Assembly (NCBI RefSeq): GCF_019336435.1
Contig: NZ_JAHWXQ010000005.1
Coordinates: forward strand, 1 to 64,000
Direction of reading: 5' to 3'
Source: Pontibacter populi
GTDB taxonomy: Bacteria; Bacteroidota; Bacteroidia; Cytophagales; Hymenobacteraceae
DNA length: 64,000 nt
Shown: positions 17,734-26,064 of the stretch, one piece after another
Numbering within the stretch: the first letter of the stretch is position 1
How the letters are laid out: each line of letters starts with the position of its first letter
Notes under the pieces: generated by a model
Told to the model about the DNA's origin: nothing
Database searches by the model: none
What the model saw: only the letters and a program-made list of their open reading frames with translations
Program-made: the position numbers and the translations under genes

Positions 17734-17940
17734 AGTTAGAGAGTTTGTGAGTTAAAGAGTTTAGGAGTTAGAAAGTTAATAAGGAATAAGTTAGAAAGTA
17801 GAGTTTTACTTTGGTATAGTTTAAACCACACTTCCTGTTAAAGTCTGATGCCCAAATATTGCACTAAGAATTTAACAATTTTATTTCCACACTCATACTT
17901 CACTAACCCTTTAACTCATAAACTCACAAACTCTCTAACT
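17734..17940. repeat. Facing arrays of degenerate 8-bp GAGTTnnn repeats
   Basis: Between the TauE and Crp/Fnr genes, about five octamers of the type GAGTTTGT, GAGTTAAA, GAGTTTAG run on the plus strand (from 17734). A similar set runs on the minus strand up to 17940. A 20-bp stretch at 17734-17753 is exactly the reverse complement of 17921-17940, so the transcript could fold into a large hairpin across 167 bp. Confidence 0.6.
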
Positions 17941-17941
17941 C

Positions 17942-18589
17942 CTAAACTATAGTCAGGTCGTGGACTTCGATGTAGTTACGGTGTAGGGTTATGGCGCCGG
18001 TCTGTTCCAGTTTTTTGAGCAGGCGGGAGATCACTTCACGGGACGAGTTGAGTTCGTTGGCGATCTGTTGGTGAGAGAGTTTAACTTCATTGCCGCTTAC
18101 TTTTACATGACTTTTCAGGTAAAATAGCAGGCGTTCATCCAAGCCTTTAAAAGCAATACTGTCAAGGGTTTGCAATAGCTCTTCGAAGCGTTGGCGGTAG
18201 GAGGCTATGACAAAGTTATGCCAGGTTTTATACTTGCCTAACCATAGCTCAGACAAATGAGAAGGGACCAGCAGCACTTCTGCATCTGTAACGGCTTTTA
18301 CCATGATCTGACTTTTCTCGTTGCGGGCTGTACACATCATGGACATGGCACAGGCATTCCCGGCTTCCAGGTAATACATCATAAACTCATTTCCTTCATC
18401 GTCTTCGCGGTATACTTTAAGCAGGCCGCGCAGCAGCAAAATAGTGGATGTAATGTACTGACCCGACCGCATCACTTCTTCCCCTTCACCTACTTCTTTC
18501 AGGGTGCTTTCTGCTAATAGTTCATCTAATAAGGAATCTTCCAGAGTAGGGAATTTTTTAAGAACAAGCTCTTTCGGGATCGTCTGCAT
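17942..18589 (-). CDS. Crp/Fnr family transcriptional regulator
   Basis: A 215-residue regulator. Residues about 15-125 form a cyclic-nucleotide-type effector domain and residues about 150-210 a winged helix (LSHQQIANELNSSREVISRLLKKLEQTGAI). The recognition helix carries the SSREVISR pattern typical of Crp/Fnr proteins that read GTGA half-sites. The N-terminus has no Fnr-type four-cysteine cluster; Cys residues occur at ACAMSMMC, which could be a redox or persulfide sensor. It lies amid sulfur genes whose promoters have three matching GTGAC-N4-RTCAC operators, so it is the probable activator of that set. Its own promoter shows only a half-site (GTGAT near 18689). Confidence 0.88.
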   Translation of the reverse strand: MQTIPKELVLKKFPTLEDSLLDELLAESTLKEVGEGEEVMRSGQYITSTILLLRGLLKVYREDDEGNEFMMYYLEAGNACAMSMMCTARNEKSQIMVKAVTDAEVLLVPSHLSELWLGKYKTWHNFVIASYRQRFEELLQTLDSIAFKGLDERLLFYLKSHVKVSGNEVKLSHQQIANELNSSREVISRLLKKLEQTGAITLHRNYIEVHDLTIV

Positions 18590-18736
18590 AAGGTTTCTAT
18601 ATACTAGCTTTAATTTATTGAATTTTCTGGTTAGTTGCGCGTTAAGAATACTTTCTATTTCAATCTGATATATTGGTTAATTCGTTATCACAGGAGTTTG
18701 TTTAACTATACGACCTGCGCAAAATAGGGTATCAGC

Positions 18737-18772
18737 AAAAAGCCGGTGCACTCTTTGGTGCACCGGCTTTTG
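18737..18772 (-). terminator. Terminator after the MBL-rhodanese gene
   Basis: A 14-bp perfect stem AAAAGCCGGTGCAC/GTGCACCGGCTTTT with a 6-7 base loop lies 18 bp past the stop codon of the minus-strand gene. Confidence 0.8.
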
Positions 18773-18789
18773 TAAGTTAAGTTTTATTA

Positions 18790-20133
18790 CTACTTGTTTT
18801 TGAAATCATTCACAGCTTCGCTTAAATCCATTACGTTGGCATCAGGCAAGGCAGCTTCCAAAATACTGCTACCAGCAGCCGAGCGATAACCGCCTGCACA
18901 ATGTACAACTATAGGTTTTGCTGTAGGTATCTCTCCTGCACGCTCGCGCAACTCCGGCAAGGGAATGTTGATCGCTTTCTCAAAGAATTTTCCGGTCTTT
19001 ACTTCCGAAGCGTTGCGGATGTCTACAATCGTATAGTCATCCTGGTGTTGGCGGAAGGCATCTACATCAATCAAAGATGAACTATAGGCTGCTTCGCTGT
19101 CAAGTACAAAAGCCCCTTTTACCAGTAGTTCATACCCTGTTTTTGCTGCTTTGGAGATCAGGTCATCCAACTGTGTATCATTTTCTGCTACCAGGTAAAA
19201 CTGTTCTTCAGGGCCAACTATACTTCCCAGCCATGTTTCAAATTTGCCACCATTCTGTATGTTGATCGCGCCTTTGTAATGTCCTTTCTTAAACAGCTTT
19301 TCATTACGGGCATCTACTACAAGCGCACCTTCTTCCGGCGTAAAGTTCTTCTCCAGTCTTTTAACACTGTTTATACTTGGGTTATAGTCCGGAGCACCTT
19401 GTTTATTCAGGCTCACATCGTAACCAAAGTATTTCGGAATGAAAGGCTGGTCTTCTGTCAGTATCTTCACAAACTCATCTTCGCTCATGGGCTGCAGCGC
19501 ATAGTTGCCGATCTTTTCAGCACCAATTGTGCTGCTGTTAGCATCACTCAATGCTTTACCGCACAGCGAGCCAGAACCGTGTGCCGGATACACTATTACA
19601 TCATCTGCCAGCTTCATTAACTTTTCTCTGGTGCTCCTGTACATCTGGCGCGCCAGTTCTTCCCGCTTGGCTGTTACATTGCCGGCATTTTCACGCAGGT
19701 CCGGTCTGCCAACATCCCCAATAAACAGGGTATCGCCCGTAAACACAGCCTTGTCTTTTCCTTCATGTTCCAGCACAATGCTGATGCTGTCGGGGGAGTG
19801 GCCCGGGGTATGCAGCGATCTGAGTGTTATCTTACCTACCTGTAATATTGCACCATCGTCAAATGCCTGGTGCGGATAATCAGCACCAACCAAACTATGG
19901 GTGTAAATGGTTGCTCCGGTTTTGTGATGTATCTCCAGGTGTGAACTAACAAAATCAGCATGTGGATGCGTCTCTATAACACCTACAATTTTAGCATTGT
20001 TTGCCGCTGCAAAATCGTAACAGGCCTGCGGGTTTCGGGCAGGGTCAACAAGCACCACTTCATGTGTCTTTTCATTTAAAATAGCATACCCAAAATGCGC
20101 TAATCCTTTGTCTTCAAACTGTTGTATTTTCAT
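18790..20133 (-). CDS. MBL-fold persulfide dioxygenase-like protein with two rhodanese domains
   Basis: A 447-residue cytoplasmic enzyme. Residues 1-240 are an ETHE1/glyoxalase II-type metallo-beta-lactamase fold with THPHADFVSSH (metal ligands His56, His58, Asp60), HTPGHSPDS, FTGDTLFIGDVGRPDL and YPAHGSGSLCG. Two rhodanese domains follow. The first (about 255-350) has lost the catalytic Cys. The second (about 355-447) keeps CAGGYRS with Cys412. Such fusions oxidise glutathione or low-molecular-weight persulfides to sulfite while the rhodanese passes sulfur. Its promoter carries the best of the three GTGAC-N4-GTCAC operators. Together with the TauE exporter it suggests persulfide to sulfite to export. 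Confidence 0.92.
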   Translation of the reverse strand: MKIQQFEDKGLAHFGYAILNEKTHEVVLVDPARNPQACYDFAAANNAKIVGVIETHPHADFVSSHLEIHHKTGATIYTHSLVGADYPHQAFDDGAILQVGKITLRSLHTPGHSPDSISIVLEHEGKDKAVFTGDTLFIGDVGRPDLRENAGNVTAKREELARQMYRSTREKLMKLADDVIVYPAHGSGSLCGKALSDANSSTIGAEKIGNYALQPMSEDEFVKILTEDQPFIPKYFGYDVSLNKQGAPDYNPSINSVKRLEKNFTPEEGALVVDARNEKLFKKGHYKGAINIQNGGKFETWLGSIVGPEEQFYLVAENDTQLDDLISKAAKTGYELLVKGAFVLDSEAAYSSSLIDVDAFRQHQDDYTIVDIRNASEVKTGKFFEKAINIPLPELRERAGEIPTAKPIVVHCAGGYRSAAGSSILEAALPDANVMDLSEAVNDFKNK

Positions 20134-20208
20134 AATCTGTTTGGTTTATACTTTATCTATTACTTTAGTTAAACTACACTTCGGAAGTTTTATCCTGCTT
20201 TGATAGTA

Positions 20209-20252
20209 CAAAGGTAGCTTGTTGGTATAACCGGTTCAGTGACGATTGTCAC
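20209..20252 (-). promoter_or_regulatory. Crp/Fnr-type operator and -7 box, MBL-rhodanese promoter
   Basis: On the minus strand, the perfect palindrome GTGAC-AATC-GTCAC (plus 20239-20252) is followed by TGAA and, exactly 22 bp after the palindrome, TACCTTTG (plus 20209-20216). This is the strongest of the three sites. Confidence 0.8.
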
Positions 20253-20476
20253 ACAAGTAACAGCTGTATGAATACAACTATAGTTAGTAGGTAATAGAGC
20301 TTTTATTACCCTTCCAGCTGTTTTCAGAAAGTTAGATAAGTATAAGTTAGTGAAGTTAATCGAGTAAAAAGGTTGCTCCATTGCTGTGAATGGGCTTTTT
20401 AAAATAATAGAACAAAAGCATTAGTCGACGGAAAAACGCAAGCAATGCATAGTTATAGTTAAATGATATTTTCTCT

Positions 20477-20704
20477 ATGCGCATGAATATCACTAGGTTC
20501 AAAAAACTTGTCTATAGTTTCAGTATAACTAAGGTACTTTTTAAGTCGGGCATTTTATCTTGCGAAGAGCATTGGTTCACCCACTTTTATAAAGGAAACC
20601 ATATCTCTATTGCAGAAAGCGATTTAATTTCGTTTACTAGTATAAGAAGTATTATCAGGGAGGAAGGGCTTAATAAGTCAGGATCCAAAATATCTTACAA
20701 ATAA
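20477..20704 (+). CDS. Hypothetical small protein
   Basis: A 75-residue frame ending 13 bp before a better-supported small gene. The product is Ser/Ile/Phe-rich with a basic start (MRMNITRFKK) and no signal peptide or known motif. An alternative start two codons in (MNITRF) is possible. The close spacing to the next small gene is the main support. It may equally be chance. Confidence 0.3.
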   Translation: MRMNITRFKKLVYSFSITKVLFKSGILSCEEHWFTHFYKGNHISIAESDLISFTSIRSIIREEGLNKSGSKISYK

Positions 20705-20717
20705 ATTGAAGTAAACT

Positions 20718-20879
20718 ATGAGTACCAGAGCAAGAGACCAGCAAAAAAAGCAGCGCCAAAAAGAGTTCAAGGAAAGAAAAGAACATCAGCAGGCCCTTAA
20801 AGCTGCAGCAATAAAAGGGAAACGCCAATCAGCAGGAAACGAAGATGGAATGGCTAGTCCGCCTAAAACCGAAGACTGA
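20718..20879 (+). CDS. Small basic, highly charged protein (53 aa)
   Basis: ATG at 20718 opens a 53-codon frame whose product is almost entirely charged and Gln/Ala-rich (QQKKQRQKEFKERKEHQQAL), predicted to form one long helix with a disordered tail. No motif identifies it; nucleic-acid binding or a stress role would be a guess. It is supported by a decayed homologue at 36319-36432 that aligns in DNA over its whole first two thirds, which shows this is a duplicated gene and not a chance frame. Confidence 0.6.
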   Translation: MSTRARDQQKKQRQKEFKERKEHQQALKAAAIKGKRQSAGNEDGMASPPKTED

Positions 20880-21127
20880 TACTTGCTTATAATAGGGGTA
20901 GTAATAATGTAATTACTTCACTCAATTTGAAAGTTCTACGGTAGCTTATTTCTAGGTATAAGAGAAACTTCGATACATAAGCCGACTCCAGCTAGAAAAA
21001 GTAAGGTATTTATGTTTTAAGCTACATACACTATGACGCAAATGATTTAATTAAAGATGATTTTACATAGGTACCTAAAGGAGGATGATCTGGTCAACTA
21101 TAGTTCGTACGTTTCTATTATGACAAT

Positions 21128-21994
21128 TTGTTTAACCTTAAAGCTGTGAACCCTACAGATAATTTCCCGGTGCTCGGCATACAGGAGTTTCAGCCTGACC
21201 TGCAGCAGCAGAATGAGCTGCAGTTTCATCTGATACAGGGCAAGCAGCACATTGAAAAACCGCACAAACATGACTTCTTCATGCTTCTTTTGTTTGAGAA
21301 AGGAAGCGGAACACATACCATAGATTTCAAGCAGTATGAGGTAGGAGATCATCAGTTGCACCTGCTATTTCCAGGCCAGGCACACAGCTGGACTTTAGGT
21401 GAAAATACGTTGGCCTATCAGCTCATGATCGACCGTCCCGTTTTGGATATGTTCTCGTCTTCACTGGAGCTTACGTTTGTGCTGTACCAGTGGCAACCGG
21501 TCCTTGACCTTTCCCACGAAACTTTCTCCAAGCTACAGTATGAGTTTCAGGCGATACAGGCGGAACTGAGTATAACGCCCATACACTGGGACATCGTTAA
21601 CCTGCGAAACCGGTTGATCGCCCAGCTGGTGAGCCGCGAGGCCGAGAGCAGGCACGATTACCTGAAAGTATTCCGCGCTGTGCCGGCGCTTATGCGCTAT
21701 CATCAGCTGGTAGATGAACATTTTAAAGTGAAGAAGACCGTAGCCTTCTATGCCGACCAGCTACACATTTCGTCTAACTACCTGAACATACTCTGTAAAC
21801 GGCACCTGCAGGTACCTGCGCTGTTTCTGGTACACAATCGCATCATCCTGGAAGCCAAACGATTGCTGCATGCATCAGAAATGCCTGTCAAAGAAATAGC
21901 TTTTGATCTTGGTTTCAGCGACCTGGCCCATTTTTCCAACTTTTTCAAGAGAAAAACGGGTGCTTCACCGCGATTCTTCCGGGAGCAGTTATAA
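21128..21994 (+). CDS. AraC family transcriptional regulator with cupin sensor
   Basis: A 288-residue regulator. Residues about 25-110 form an AraC-type cupin ligand-binding domain (HKHDFFMLLLFEKGSGTHTID, LLFPGQAHSW). Residues about 190-288 are the double helix-turn-helix (VAFYADQLHISSNYLNILCK and MPVKEIAFDLGFSDLAHFSNFFKRKTGASPRFFRE). The frame opens with TTG; a GTG six codons on (21146) is the alternative start, and the ATG at 21120 is out of frame. It is directly upstream of the amidohydrolase/ankyrin pair and is their likely regulator. The effector is unknown. Confidence 0.88.
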   Translation: MFNLKAVNPTDNFPVLGIQEFQPDLQQQNELQFHLIQGKQHIEKPHKHDFFMLLLFEKGSGTHTIDFKQYEVGDHQLHLLFPGQAHSWTLGENTLAYQLMIDRPVLDMFSSSLELTFVLYQWQPVLDLSHETFSKLQYEFQAIQAELSITPIHWDIVNLRNRLIAQLVSREAESRHDYLKVFRAVPALMRYHQLVDEHFKVKKTVAFYADQLHISSNYLNILCKRHLQVPALFLVHNRIILEAKRLLHASEMPVKEIAFDLGFSDLAHFSNFFKRKTGASPRFFREQL

Positions 21995-22046
21995 AATTTA
22001 CAAGTTTTGGAAGGAACCGCACATCTGTTTAAAGGATAGGAGGGGC

Positions 22047-22054
22047 TACCTTTG
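22047..22054 (+). promoter_or_regulatory. -7 box TACCTTTG of the amidohydrolase operon
   Basis: A perfect TAnnTTTG element lies 20 bp before the ATG at 22075. A TTT-rich -33 region (22028) is weak, which would suit a promoter needing the AraC activator encoded just upstream. Confidence 0.6.
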
Positions 22055-22074
22055 TACTTTTATAAAACTGTACT

Positions 22075-23433
22075 ATGGCTCTACACCCAATAACGCGTAA
22101 AGATTTCATCAAAAGTTCTGCTATGTTGCTTGCCAGTACCAGCCTGGCCTCCTGTACAGGTATGCTGGCTACCACACAACCAGAGGCTACTGAGCAAGCC
22201 AGATACATAGCTGCCGGTAATGCCCTTACGCTTAAGAATGTGAGGCTGGAGACGGGGTTCGAGTATGACGGGGAGGAAGTAATAGGAACTAAAACAGGCC
22301 TGTTCACCATTGAGATCAGGGACGGTAAGATAAAAGCTATTTTTCCCAATAACCCCAAAGCTAATGCTCTGGATGCCCAGGGTCTGCTGCTGCTTCCTGC
22401 CTTCAAAGACATGCACATTCACCTGGACAAGACCTTTTACGGCGGCCCGTGGCAGGCGCGGCGCAAGAAGAACAGAACGGTGCAGGACATGATTGCCTAC
22501 GAGCAACAGGTACTCCCGAAAATGCTGCCAACATCTACCGAGCGGGCGGAAAAACTGATCGAGCTGTTGCAATCGCATGGGGTTAACTTTGCCAGAAGCC
22601 ACGTCAACATCGAACCTGCTTCCAGACTCGACTCCCTTAAAAACCTGCAGCAGGCACTTGATAATAAAAAGGATAGCTTCGATGCAGAATTGGTAGCTTT
22701 TCCGCAGCATGGCATCCTAAGTTCAAATTCAGAGCAACTGATGAAAGAAGCCGCCACGATGGGCATTGATTATATAGGTGGTTTAGATCCGGGTGCAGTT
22801 GACGGTGATATGCAGAAGAGTATGGATTTTATGGTGAAACTGGCACTGGATCATAAAAAGGGTATTGACATTCACCTGCACGAGAGTGGTGTATCCGGAC
22901 TTAAAACTATAGAATACCTGATCGATCGTGTAAACGAGAATCCTGTCCTGAAAGGCAAGACCTTCATCAGCCACTGTTTTGTACTTGCCTCGCTTGAAAA
23001 GCAAAAGCTGGAAGCAGTAGCGGAGAAACTGGCCGCTGCCGAAGTAGGTATCATTTCTACCATCCCTATCGGAAAACAAATGATGCCTATTCCGACGCTC
23101 TACAAGTATGGCGTGGACGTGCGCACCGGCAACGACTCTATCATTGACCACTGGAATACCTTTGGTACGGGCAGCATTCTGCAAAAAGCCAATCTGATGG
23201 CGCAACTATATGGTTACTCCACCGAGTTCGAGCTTTCCAGATGCCTGAAACTGGCTACCCACAATATCCTGCCACTCGATGACAAAGGAAACAGGCAGTG
23301 GCCGCAGGCAGGCGACAAAGCCGACCTGGTACTGGTAGACGCCAGTTGCTCGGCAGAAGCCGTTTCCCGTGTATCTCCCGTGAGATCATTGATTCATAAA
23401 GGGAAAATCGTGTACCAAACAACTACCGTATGA
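22075..23433 (+). CDS. CodA-like amidohydrolase lipoprotein
   Basis: A 452-residue metal-dependent hydrolase of the cytosine deaminase-like branch. The N-terminus has a signal sequence with lipobox SLASC (Cys27), preceded by TRKDFIKSS, so the enzyme is exported. Catalytic landmarks follow the CodA pattern: HIHLDK (His114, His116), AFPQHGIL, IHLHESG, SHCFVL and GNDSIIDHWNTFGTG with the active-site Asp. Relatives deaminate cytosine or related ring compounds, or open lactams; a periplasmic lipoprotein form is less common and the substrate cannot be read from sequence. Its stop codon overlaps the ATG of the ankyrin gene by 4 bp. Confidence 0.88.
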   Translation: MALHPITRKDFIKSSAMLLASTSLASCTGMLATTQPEATEQARYIAAGNALTLKNVRLETGFEYDGEEVIGTKTGLFTIEIRDGKIKAIFPNNPKANALDAQGLLLLPAFKDMHIHLDKTFYGGPWQARRKKNRTVQDMIAYEQQVLPKMLPTSTERAEKLIELLQSHGVNFARSHVNIEPASRLDSLKNLQQALDNKKDSFDAELVAFPQHGILSSNSEQLMKEAATMGIDYIGGLDPGAVDGDMQKSMDFMVKLALDHKKGIDIHLHESGVSGLKTIEYLIDRVNENPVLKGKTFISHCFVLASLEKQKLEAVAEKLAAAEVGIISTIPIGKQMMPIPTLYKYGVDVRTGNDSIIDHWNTFGTGSILQKANLMAQLYGYSTEFELSRCLKLATHNILPLDDKGNRQWPQAGDKADLVLVDASCSAEAVSRVSPVRSLIHKGKIVYQTTTV

Positions 23434-24095
23434 ACACACTATTGTTAATATTTTCGTTTTTATTGCTTACTTCCTGCCAAACAGAAACTTCTATGCAGAC
23501 ACCAGCCACACAAAACTCCCTGGTGGAGGCCGTTAATAATAACAAGTTAGATGCAGTAGCAGCTGCCCTGAAAAATGGAGCGGACGTGAACGCAACCGAT
23601 ACACAGAAAAGGTCGCTACTGCTCCTGGCCACGCACCAAAACAACCTGGAAATGGCACAGCTGCTTGTTAAACACGGCGCTGATGTAAACCAACAGGACG
23701 CGATAAAAGATAGCCCTTTTTTATATGCCGGCGCATCAGGCTATACGGACCTTGTGAAACTATACCTGGAAAACGATGCCCGGTTTGATGTCTTTAACCG
23801 CTATAACGGCAGCGCCCTGATTCCGGCATGCGAGAGAGGTCACCTGGAGGTGGTGAAGCTGCTGGCTAATACCAAGGGCTTTCCCATAGACCATGTAAAC
23901 CGCCTGGGCTGGACCGCGCTGATGGAAGCCGTTGTATTGGGAGATGGTTCCAAGACTTATGCAGAGGTAGTACAGACATTGGTAGATGCTGGCTGTGACA
24001 TTAACATTCCGGATAAGGATGGGGTTACAGCGTTGCAGCACGCCCGTAAAATGGGATTTTCTGCGATTGCCAAAGTTCTGGAAGAAGCTCGTTGA
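23430..24095 (+). CDS. Ankyrin repeat lipoprotein
   Basis: A 221-residue lipoprotein with lipobox LLTSC (Cys16). Residues about 28-221 hold five or six ankyrin repeats (for example NSLVEAVNNNKLDAVAAALKNGADVNA and GWTALMEAVVLGDG). Ankyrin repeats bind partner proteins. The ATGA overlap with the upstream amidohydrolase gene implies translational coupling. A periplasmic chaperone or inhibitor-like partner for the hydrolase is a plausible inference, paralleling catalase-ankyrin pairs known in other bacteria. Confidence 0.88.
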   Translation: MNTLLLIFSFLLLTSCQTETSMQTPATQNSLVEAVNNNKLDAVAAALKNGADVNATDTQKRSLLLLATHQNNLEMAQLLVKHGADVNQQDAIKDSPFLYAGASGYTDLVKLYLENDARFDVFNRYNGSALIPACERGHLEVVKLLANTKGFPIDHVNRLGWTALMEAVVLGDGSKTYAEVVQTLVDAGCDINIPDKDGVTALQHARKMGFSAIAKVLEEAR

Positions 24096-24146
24096 GACTC
24101 CTGATAATTCGGAACACAACTTAACTTTTTTAGGTGCTGAAATTAA

Positions 24147-24184
24147 GAGAGGCCGCTATGCATGTTCTAACATAGCGGCCTCTT
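24147..24184 (+). terminator. Terminator after ankyrin gene
   Basis: A perfect 14-bp stem AAGAGGCCGCTATG/CATAGCGGCCTCTT with a 10-base loop lies about 50 bp past the stop codon. Confidence 0.8.
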
Positions 24185-24218
24185 ATGTTAACGCGGGTGA
24201 CTGACTCAGCCTAAATAG

Positions 24219-24557
24219 GTTTCAAAAGACGTACGTCTTGAAGTAAATACGGCCTATCAGGGTCCTGTCGCCTATGGTTTGTATCATGTTATGGATACTT
24301 GGGGAATAGATACAGGCCTGTAGCGCTCGTTTATGAACGATAAGCTGGACGTAAGTATGAGCATAACAGATATTTTCAAGACCAGAAGAATGGTAGGAAC
24401 TATAAATATAGACAGCAATACAATTTCAGCAGATCAATACAGAGGAACACAAAGCTTTAAGATCAATCTTCGGTACCGTCTCAGTAAGGGCAGTGAGTTT
24501 AAGTCAGGTAAGAAAAGTATAAACCTAGATGAAGTGAACAGAGCGGGTGGTAAATAA
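24219..24557 (+). pseudogene. Decayed C-terminus of an outer-membrane beta-barrel (TonB-receptor-like) protein
   Basis: The plus-strand frame from just after a TAG (24216-24218) encodes the tail of an OMP_b-brl_3/TonB-dependent-type barrel: LEVNTAYQGPVAYGLY, TWGIDTGL, then an in-frame TAG, RSFMNDKLDVSMSITDIFKT and the family ending FKINLRYRLSKGSEFKSGKK. Full-length relatives are about 750-900 residues, so only about 110 codons remain and one is a stop. The remnant from ATG 24333 could be read as a 74-residue gene, but its similarity pattern says fragment. It is probably the leftover of a deletion between the ankyrin gene and the YaiO-like gene. Confidence 0.75.
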
Positions 24558-24632
24558 GCCATCCCTATAGTATACCTCCAGTGAATTTCTGCAAACTATA
24601 GCATTAAGTTCTGATCATGTCCTGAATCAGAA

Positions 24633-24668
24633 GAGGCGCTTGTCCTGGTGGCAGGCGTCTCATTTTTT
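24633..24668 (+). terminator. Terminator-like hairpin
   Basis: GAGGCGCTTGTCC pairs imperfectly with GGCAGGCGTCTC and is followed by a run of seven T. It lies 75 bp beyond the receptor remnant and was probably its terminator. Confidence 0.55.
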
Positions 24669-24815
24669 TATCAATCATGTTCCAACCTTAACCCTGACTG
24701 AAGAAGTTTGCTTGTACTGCTTTCAGAATGTCATTTGAATTCGGAAAATGTTTTACCTTCGATGTATTGAAATGACTATACGTTTATCTTTTCTTCATCT
24801 TCTGGTTGTATTACC

Positions 24816-26057
24816 TTGAAAGCACTTCTGATCACACTTACTTTTTTAGCTATAGCCGCCTGGTTTCCTTCTTTAACTTTTGGACAATCTTCCACAGAAG
24901 CTGATTTTCAGAAAGCGCGGGAAATCGCCTTTGAACAGAAGAACTATAGCCAGGCCATAGAACTATGTAAGCAGGTGTTGCAACAGGACTCACAGTATAT
25001 AGATGCACGTATTTTGTTGGGTAGATTGCATTACTGGAATGGCTCGCCGGACTCTGCTATAGTTGAACTTGAAAAGGCTTACAGGCAGATGCCCGCTTAC
25101 GAAGATGCAGCGCAGGCTTTAGCGAATGTGCTGTACTTTGAGAAACAATACGACGAAGCACTTCAGTACCTGGCAGCAGGACTATCACGTCTTCCACAAT
25201 CGCGCGGGCTTCTCACCCGAAAGGCTACAGTATTAGCGGGTATGGCCAACTATAAGCAAGCCTATAGTTTGGCAGACAGCCTTTTAGCAGGCGACCCCTC
25301 TAATGATCAGTTGCTAGCCTTAACCAGCCAGCTACGCGAGTACAGCTATGAGAACCGCATAGAACTAACCTATGACTATACTTATTTCGAAAAACAGTTT
25401 GGGGATGCCTGGCACCTGGCAGGTATCAGTTACGGAAGGCAAACAAAAATAGGCCCTGTAACCGGACGGGTAAGCTATGCGAACAGATTTGCTTCTAAAG
25501 GCTGGCAGTTTGAAGCAGATGCCTATCCGAGACTTTCCAGAACAGTCTATGCTTATACTAGTTTTGCTTACTCCGCCGATCTGCCAATTTTCTCAAAGGT
25601 AAGAGCAGGATTGTCTCTATATGCGAACCTGCCAAAAGCTTGGGAAGTGGAAGGGGGAGCACGGTTTCTCCGTTTCGATGAGTCTATCTGGGCCTATACT
25701 TTCTCGGTGGGCAAATACATCCAGAACTTCTGGATCAATGGCAGAACCTACCTGACGCAGGGAAACAACAGCGTATCGAATGCCTATAGCTTAACAACGC
25801 GCTATTACCTGAAAAGTGCTGATAATTACGCTTCGCTTATAGTTGGCTGGGGTATTTCGCCGGATGACCGTTCGCAGGCCGTGCGGTTGAACAGCAGCGA
25901 GAAACTACAGACGTTCCGAATTGGTGGCGGCTATCGGTTTGCAGTTGCTAAACGGCATATCTTCTCACTGAACGGTACATACGAAAACGTAGAATACCTG
26001 CCGGAAACCAAAGGCAACCAGCTGAACATCTCTACGCTTTACCAGTTCCGGTTTTAA
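24816..26057 (+). CDS. YaiO-like TPR/outer membrane beta-barrel protein
   Basis: A 413-residue exported protein. A signal peptide (MKALLITLTFLAIAAWFPSL, ending TFGQ) is followed by about four TPR units (25-170; YSQAIELCKQVLQQDSQYIDAR and similar) and a C-terminal beta-barrel (about 180-413) ending LYQFRF with the terminal Phe used by the BAM machinery. This is the YaiO architecture and parallels the TPR-barrel exporters of synthase-dependent polysaccharides (PgaA, BcsC). The start codon is TTG; no in-frame ATG lies nearby. It is convergent with the glycosyltransferase/kinase gene block. Confidence 0.82.
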   Translation: MKALLITLTFLAIAAWFPSLTFGQSSTEADFQKAREIAFEQKNYSQAIELCKQVLQQDSQYIDARILLGRLHYWNGSPDSAIVELEKAYRQMPAYEDAAQALANVLYFEKQYDEALQYLAAGLSRLPQSRGLLTRKATVLAGMANYKQAYSLADSLLAGDPSNDQLLALTSQLREYSYENRIELTYDYTYFEKQFGDAWHLAGISYGRQTKIGPVTGRVSYANRFASKGWQFEADAYPRLSRTVYAYTSFAYSADLPIFSKVRAGLSLYANLPKAWEVEGGARFLRFDESIWAYTFSVGKYIQNFWINGRTYLTQGNNSVSNAYSLTTRYYLKSADNYASLIVGWGISPDDRSQAVRLNSSEKLQTFRIGGGYRFAVAKRHIFSLNGTYENVEYLPETKGNQLNISTLYQFRF

Positions 26058-26064
26058 GCTATAG

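Noticed and set aside
17734..17940. CRISPR-like array
   Set aside because: The repeats are only 8 bp, degenerate and without spacers of constant size; no cas genes are present.
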